NCBI RefSeq assembly: GCF_000213175.1
Contig: NW_009799099.1
Coordinates: 4,977,394-5,041,393 of the forward strand
Length of the DNA: 64,000 bases
Source of the DNA: Neurospora tetrasperma FGSC 2508
Taxonomy: Eukaryota; Ascomycota; Sordariomycetes; Sordariales; Sordariaceae
Direction of reading: 5' to 3'
This document shows, piece after piece, positions 59,633 through 64,000 of the stretch (position 1 is the stretch's first letter; every line of letters begins with the position of its first letter). A model generated the notes under the pieces. The model made no database searches. It was not told where the DNA came from and saw only the letters and a list, made by a program, of their open reading frames with translations. The position numbers were made by a program, and so were the translations under genes.

Positions 59633-59711
59633 GGGAGGTGTGGTTAGCTTTTGGGAAGCGTGGTTAGCTTTTGGGAAGCGTGGTTGGCTTTTGGGAGGTG
59701 TGGTTGGCTTT
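59633..59711. repeat. Four-copy tandem repeat, 20-bp unit
   Basis: Unit GGGAGGTGTGGTTAGCTTTT with variants GGGAAGCGTGG and TTGGCTTT. Four head-to-tail copies lie at 59633, 59653, 59673 and 59693. They lie between the 5S fragment and the DUF3435 relic. Confidence 0.9.
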
Positions 59712-60057
59712 GGTAACCACTTTTCTCCGTACGTATATCACTTCAGGCGAGTTAGAGGGCCTCAAGATATATATTGCGTCTTTACCCTCAGATTCCTGAC
59801 TGAACCAAACAAGCACACTTCTGTCCATTCTCATTGCATTCATTATTTATCAATTCTTCCCGGTTGATTCTACCGCATGAATTACGGCCCCTACCTTGTG
59901 AGGATTGCGTTGTTTTCATATGAAACCCTCCTTCCGAGTTTTCTAATGGATTTCTCCTCCCAAACATACTGAGCTCGTAAGCTATTGCAGCTTGAGAGGG
60001 TATTGTTTTGAGTCTCATGGTGCTGATCGCACTCCATCCCTATGCAATACGGAAGGG

Positions 60058-61385
60058 ATGGAGCTACGAAAACCGCCGATAACGCCGACTGAACGCGACG
60101 TCGAAGAACGGAAAAGAAGAGCATTTGCCGACGTCGACGAATTTACGGTAATAATACATGAGCGTTCGCTTTGTAAGAAGACCAAAACCGAGCAAGAACG
60201 CGCGTAGTGTCTATGGAATAGGTATATACCTTATCATTTTTTCTATTTCTTTGATATTGCGTACTAATTCTTTTTAGATTCGTTATAGATGTGTTTAAAT
60301 TAATATAAAAAGAGGCTGATGAGGTTTGGTTTGGTGTGTGCCGAAATAAGAAAAAGTCTATTACTATCTGCAAGAGCTTTCTGGCCGACTATACACGCTA
60401 TGCAAGATGCAGGCGTCTGTGTATAGACGGGACCGAAGAACAGAAGCAGGTACAATCAGTTCAATCAACAGTAACTATTATTACTGTATGGAAGTATATA
60501 GTAGCTCAAGCTGATGCTGTAGTGCTCGCGAAGAGAAGGGATCCAGATTCAAATAAAGATTCAGACGAAGATTCCGAACAATGGACATTACTTGGCAACC
60601 GTAGGAAGGCCCGTAGAGAGATTATCCAGGTAGATTCCCTCCTTACCTATACTGATACTGTATACTAACATTTCTTCTCACAGTGGATCCAATTAACTCT
60701 TGCACAAAAGTTCAACCTCACATGCAAATAAACATTTGAGAAAACCGAAGCTACAACAAACGATATTCTACTTATTCTTAGCACTTTGTGGGAACGCGCA
60801 GTCGATATACCTTGTGATCCTAGACATCGGCTTGCCTTTCATACATTGGTGCTTATAGGAGGCATTAGTTTTCAGCCCAGCACTTATGAGAATATGCTTT
60901 ATCAACAAGTCAAGCTACTTGTCGTTCGCGATCCGGATACAAAGCAGTCAAGGCTTACTACTCAGATTACGATCAATCAAAATAAGCTATCGGCTAATAA
61001 AATTGATAAGGGGGCAGATGTATATGTATTCTTGCCTTTAACCGTTGATTCAAACTAACACTTTTCTAGAGTGACCTTTCCTATTGCTATAGTACCATGC
61101 TAGATCTTTTGTTTAATTACATTTGTAGCTATTCAAGCTCTATATGATAATGCCTTCGAAATAGAGTTTTCGTCCTTCGACGAACTACTTCAGCGTCCAA
61201 ACTTGGAAGATGTTGATTGCATTGAACTTAGGTGGAAGGATGAGATGCAGCAAAAGCCTATCTTTCCCTTAAAGTACTCCAAATTTCTGGAACTTTGGAA
61301 CCGGACATGGTTGGTAGCGGGGAACAGAAACACTCTCCGCCCCTATGCGCTGCGAATCGGCGGTGAAAATAAAATTAATAGTAAG
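60058..61385 (+). pseudogene. Broken DUF3435-family gene (tyrosine-recombinase-like)
   Basis: The translation opens MELRKPPITPTERDVEERKR, a DUF3435-type N-terminus. Matching blocks follow: SFLADYTRYARCRRLCIDGT (about 60370), WIQLTLAQKFNLTCK and TFEKTEATTNDILLILSTLW (60684-60793), AFHTLVLIGGISFQPSTYEN (60835-60894), LLVVRDPDTKQSRLTTQITI, then AIQALYDNAFEIEFSSFDEL, QQKPIFPLKYSKFLELWNRT and LRPYALRIGGENKIN (61340-61378). At least one real intron is visible (about 60631-60682, with CTAAC and CACAG). In-frame TAA codons occur where relatives have Gln, and the frame is broken again near 61058-61106, so it is dead. The position of the first catalytic Arg (FRPG in relatives) reads FQPS. The copy stops abruptly at about 61385, losing the C-terminal part. 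DUF3435 includes the captain recombinases of Starship elements, but also other genes; this relic alone does not prove a Starship. It is more AT-rich than its surroundings, compatible with RIP. Confidence 0.78.
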
Positions 61386-61439
61386 AACTTTTACCCGTTT
61401 CCCTTACTATTTTGCTTACGATTTTTATACAAGGTCCCC

Positions 61440-61990
61440 TTACATCTAATACCACAGGGTAGATCAGCCAGGCATGCCGGTCGGTGCGTGAGCCAGTGGA
61501 GCTCCGGGTCCGCTTCGGAGGGGAGGGTCCACATTTTCCGGCGTCGGGGTGGTACTGCCGAGTCGGGGGCGAGCCATCTCCGGAGGCCGGGGAGGCGGGG
61601 GAGCCACGTTTCCTCCGGTGTGTTTTTATCCGGGGGGGGGGGGGCTTAGGATTCGGTGAGGGAGTGGAGATGGGACCAGCCGCGCGGTGGGGGCGTGCGC
61701 AAGCGTTGGGTGAGCGGGTGATGGGCCGGAGGGTATGGAGCCCTGCCGCGGCCCGGGCCGTTTCTCGTCTGATAATTTCGGGTGGGGCGATGCCGGCCAA
61801 CCAGAAGAGGTCAAGCTTGGGGACTGTGCGCCAGACCGGCATTGTTTTTCGGAGAGCCTTCGATGCTGCTGTCTCGATCTCGTCGAGCGCGGTCTTGATG
61901 TCGCTCATCAACGCCGCCGCTGAGTGGGTAGATTAGGCCGTCCCATTCAGGCAGCAGGATATGGCGCAACTCTTATCGATTGGCTGAGAG
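61440..61990 (-). mobile_element. Fragment of a Tad-type non-LTR retrotransposon (LINE)
   Basis: The minus strand encodes ALRKTMPVWRTVPKLDLFWL and GIAPPEIIRRETARAAAGLH. After a frame slip it continues HHPLTQRLRTPPPRGWSHLH. This matches the stretch between reverse transcriptase and RNase H in fungal Tad-like elements (LPVWRTTP, GxxPPEI, AARxxxL, HPL-R). No catalytic RT or RNase H motif is present, so this is a small dead fragment. It is sharply GC-richer than the DUF3435 relic on its left and includes 13 G's at 61632-61644. Confidence 0.5.
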
Positions 61991-62115
61991 TTGCATACGG
62001 GGGAGTTGGTTAGGGCTGCGAAAAGGAAGATGCTTGTAGAATAGGCGGCGTTCGACGAGCCATGGCCCACACTCGAGCTCAAACAGCGGCCCAAAGGGCG
62101 CTCCCCTCACCGGCA

Positions 62116-62877
62116 TCAAATTATCAAGGTACTTGTTCTTCGCAGCGCTTGAACTTTGATGTCCCACCGCTTTCCGAGGCGACCGGGCTTTCCCAGGATT
62201 TGGGGAACTTGATGCAGCGCTTCTCTGCCTGACGAGCGGGGCAGCCAGTCGAGCAATGCTGGGCAGCAGGCGGTCACTCCAGGTACCTCATTCAGTGAGC
62301 CGAAGAGGAGGAAAGGATAAGGCCCGGAAGGGCCGTAATGTGTTGGCGGGTAGATAGCATAGGGGTCATCGGACAGCGAAGCTTTGATCATGGTCTCCGT
62401 CTCCGGCTTCACCTCCCCGCTCCCCAAGATCCCGCCAAGCGTCTGCGAATGAACATGCACAGCATGCGGAATAGTAGCCTTGACCCTCTCCCCCTCTCCC
62501 TCCAGCGGTCTAATAGCAATCGGCCCCGCCTTGGTAACAAGCGTATCGACGTGCTTCCAGCCCAAATGGTTCAGCACTAAGTACGCTGTTCCCACCGTAG
62601 GGTGGCCGGCAAAGGGGAGTTCCTCCTCGATGGTGAAGATGTCGATCTCCCGGCTTGTAACAGACAAACCATCACGCGCTTCGTCGTCCAGCGTGTGCAG
62701 GAAGACGGTCTCGGAGAAGTTGAATTCGCGGGCGATGCGCTGCTTGACGTCTTGTGTGAGATGGGGGCGGAGGGAGGCGGGGATGAGGACGACCGCGAGG
62801 GGGTTGCCGAGGTAGCGCGTGGAGGTGAAGACGTCGACGGTTAGGTAGGTGAGGGTGATGGGTTCGGAGGAGGTCAT
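62116..62877 (-). pseudogene. PhzF-family (phenazine biosynthesis-like isomerase) gene, C-terminal half lost
   Basis: The open frame of 253 codons begins MTSSEPITLTYLTVDVFTST. It shows the N-terminal half of the PhzF/YHI9 fold: RYLGNPLAVVLIP, REFNFSETVFL with the catalytic Glu56, and LPFAGHPTVGTAYLVL. PhzF proteins are about 290-300 aa, with a second symmetrical half containing a GEDPATGSA motif; here similarity fades after about residue 185 (near 62310) and the remaining residues are unrelated to it. The DNA beyond leads into the GC-rich LINE fragment, so a rearrangement or insertion probably removed the 3' half. An unseen intron at the GTACCT near 62285 is the alternative, but no C-terminal half is found downstream in this window. 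The biological substrate of fungal members is unknown. Confidence 0.65.
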
Positions 62878-63754
62878 CTTGGATGTTTTGTTGTTGTTTC
62901 TTTGGTGCGCGAGTGCGCTGTGTCTGGATGAGGAGTGGGTGAACTGAGACTGGGGACTTGAGGGCTCTGGTATCTTTTGGTGATATTGATGTTTGGATGA
63001 TTGGGAGAGACCTCAACGTCACTGTTAGGATGTTGCGATTTTATGTCTCGAGGAGAATTGGAGTCATCCTTTGATGAATAACGGCTGAAAGAGTGGGGCA
63101 GCTCCAATTGCTAGTGAGGTTCGTCTTAGTGGACGCATCCTCATCTCGACATCACAGTCATCGACTTACTAATCCTCGACGTCGGCCCCGGATTTCGGCC
63201 ATCTTACGTGATGAAGGTGCCTGCATCGTTTTAGCTCGCATCGCTTTTCCTGACCTCCTTGGTTTTGCTCGTTTCCATTTTCTTTCCCAAGCTCCATTTC
63301 CTTTTCTTTTTGGCTCTACGGCCGGAGCCTTGGCTACGAGTATGCGAGCCCGACTTTTCAGAGATACCTACCTACTCTTTGAGCAATTTCACCCTGACCC
63401 TTCAAGCCTTATAATGTATCTTCCCAAAATCAGGGCAGGTGCCTCTTCTCAGATATCTTCCATTCACTTACATTATTTTTCATTGTTATCTTCGCCCGAG
63501 CATTAGGAAGCGCCCAGACAGATAATCTCATTCACTGGAGAGACGCTCGCTGTATAAATACCTACTACATTACTCTGCATATGTTATATAAGAATGAAAT
63601 GTTCAACAATAACTGTTCCTAAAAGCAAAACGCGATCCATATATCCCCTCCCCCTACTCCTTAGGGAAGGAGTAATATCGTTCTAGCTTGAGCATGCCGC
63701 CAGTGTAGCAACAGGTTTTGACCAGCCCGTCACACCCTCACCTCACTGTCAGCA
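62878..63754. other. Spacer upstream of the PhzF relic
   Basis: It contains the former promoter of the PhzF gene and the 3' region of the gene at the right edge. A 137-codon plus-strand frame (63093-63506) has no recognisable feature. A possible hairpin and TTATATAAG-like AT patch are near 63580-63595. Nothing else was seen. Confidence 0.4.
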
Positions 63755-64000
63755 TTAATTGGAATCGGAACCAGAGGAATCAGAAGAATCAGAAAAATCA
63801 GAATCGGAATCAGATCCGGCGTCGTGTCCCAAGCCAAGGGCAACGCGCCTTTCTTGGTGATATGACCAATACCACCCATCCGTCAGCGACTCGAAGACAT
63901 GGCTGGGCGGATGGACAATGGCTCTGTGTGGAAAGCACTTGAAGCACAAGTCAAACTCATCTTGAGGACATTCATTGGTGCATGTAGTGCAATGCCAAGC
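63755..64000 (-). CDS. C-terminal end of a ZZ-type zinc-finger protein (partial, runs off the window)
   Basis: Reading from the right edge the frame is open to a stop at 63755. It encodes WHCTTCTNECPQDEFDLCFK, then CFPHRAIVHPPSHVFE: a ZZ zinc finger with paired Cys (CTTC, LCFKC), the DEFDLC core and the two closing His residues (HRAIVH, SHVF). After the finger comes LTDGWYWSYHQERRVALGLG and an acidic Ser/Asp repeat tail (SDSDSDFSDSSDSSGSDS). ZZ fingers at the very C-terminus occur in several fungal multidomain proteins, including NACHT or ankyrin-repeat proteins; which type this is lies outside the window. No start is visible. Confidence 0.78.
   Translation of the reverse strand, partial: AWHCTTCTNECPQDEFDLCFKCFPHRAIVHPPSHVFESLTDGWYWSYHQERRVALGLGHDAGSDSDSDFSDSSDSSGSDSN

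Overview
This window looks like nuclear DNA of a filamentous ascomycete (Pezizomycotina), most likely a Sordariomycete and perhaps Sordariales. The reasons are: genes with few, short introns (51-103 bp) that begin GT(A/G)NGN, end (C/T)AG and often carry a CTAAC-type branch site; long CT-rich leaders and homopolymer runs; a Zn2Cys6 regulator and a DUF3435 relic; and a dispersed single 5S rRNA fragment. Species assignment is inference.

Layout. 1.1-14 kb is a compact housekeeping block: EMC2 (minus) head to head with the AP-3 delta adaptin gene (plus), then an LCCL-domain membrane protein (minus), the queuine tRNA-ribosyltransferase accessory subunit QTRT2 (plus) and a fungal esterase-fold protein that has lost its catalytic residues (plus). 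14.5-18.5 kb holds a Dal5-type MFS carrier and an ACC deaminase, both on the minus strand, each with a TATA-like box. 18.5-24.4 kb has no gene I can support. 24.4-28.7 kb encodes a 1415-residue, mostly disordered protein with an N-terminal segment that reads like a histone fold and four copies of a short D-F-I/L-R...PP motif. 32.0-33.4 kb is atg5 in four exons. 34.9-40.0 kb is a large Zn2Cys6 transcription factor gene (minus), broken only by an assembly fault: 734 N's followed by an exact second copy of the 467 bases before the gap. Leaving out that 1201-bp insert gives a clean six-exon gene of 1184 codons.

40-51.3 kb is gene-poor and may be mostly regulatory and leader sequence. 51.3-52.1 kb is a short gene resembling the RNA polymerase I upstream activation factor subunit Rrn10. 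From 53 kb on, the DNA changes character: a decayed ERCC8/CSA-like WD40 gene, further unidentifiable coding-like scraps, a good tRNA-Arg(ACG), a 5' fragment of a 5S rRNA gene, a small tandem repeat, an AT-rich broken DUF3435 (tyrosine-recombinase-like) gene, a GC-rich fragment of a Tad-type LINE, a PhzF-family gene that has lost its C-terminal half, and at the right edge the ZZ zinc-finger end of a gene running out of the window.

The intact genes do ordinary eukaryotic jobs (ER membrane insertion, Golgi-vacuole sorting, tRNA wobble modification, autophagy, Pol I transcription, carbon or nitrogen regulation) and form no pathway together. The most interesting parts are the histone-fold-like protein, the degraded right arm with the DUF3435 relic, and the scaffold fault in the regulator gene. 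I found no convincing complete new system.
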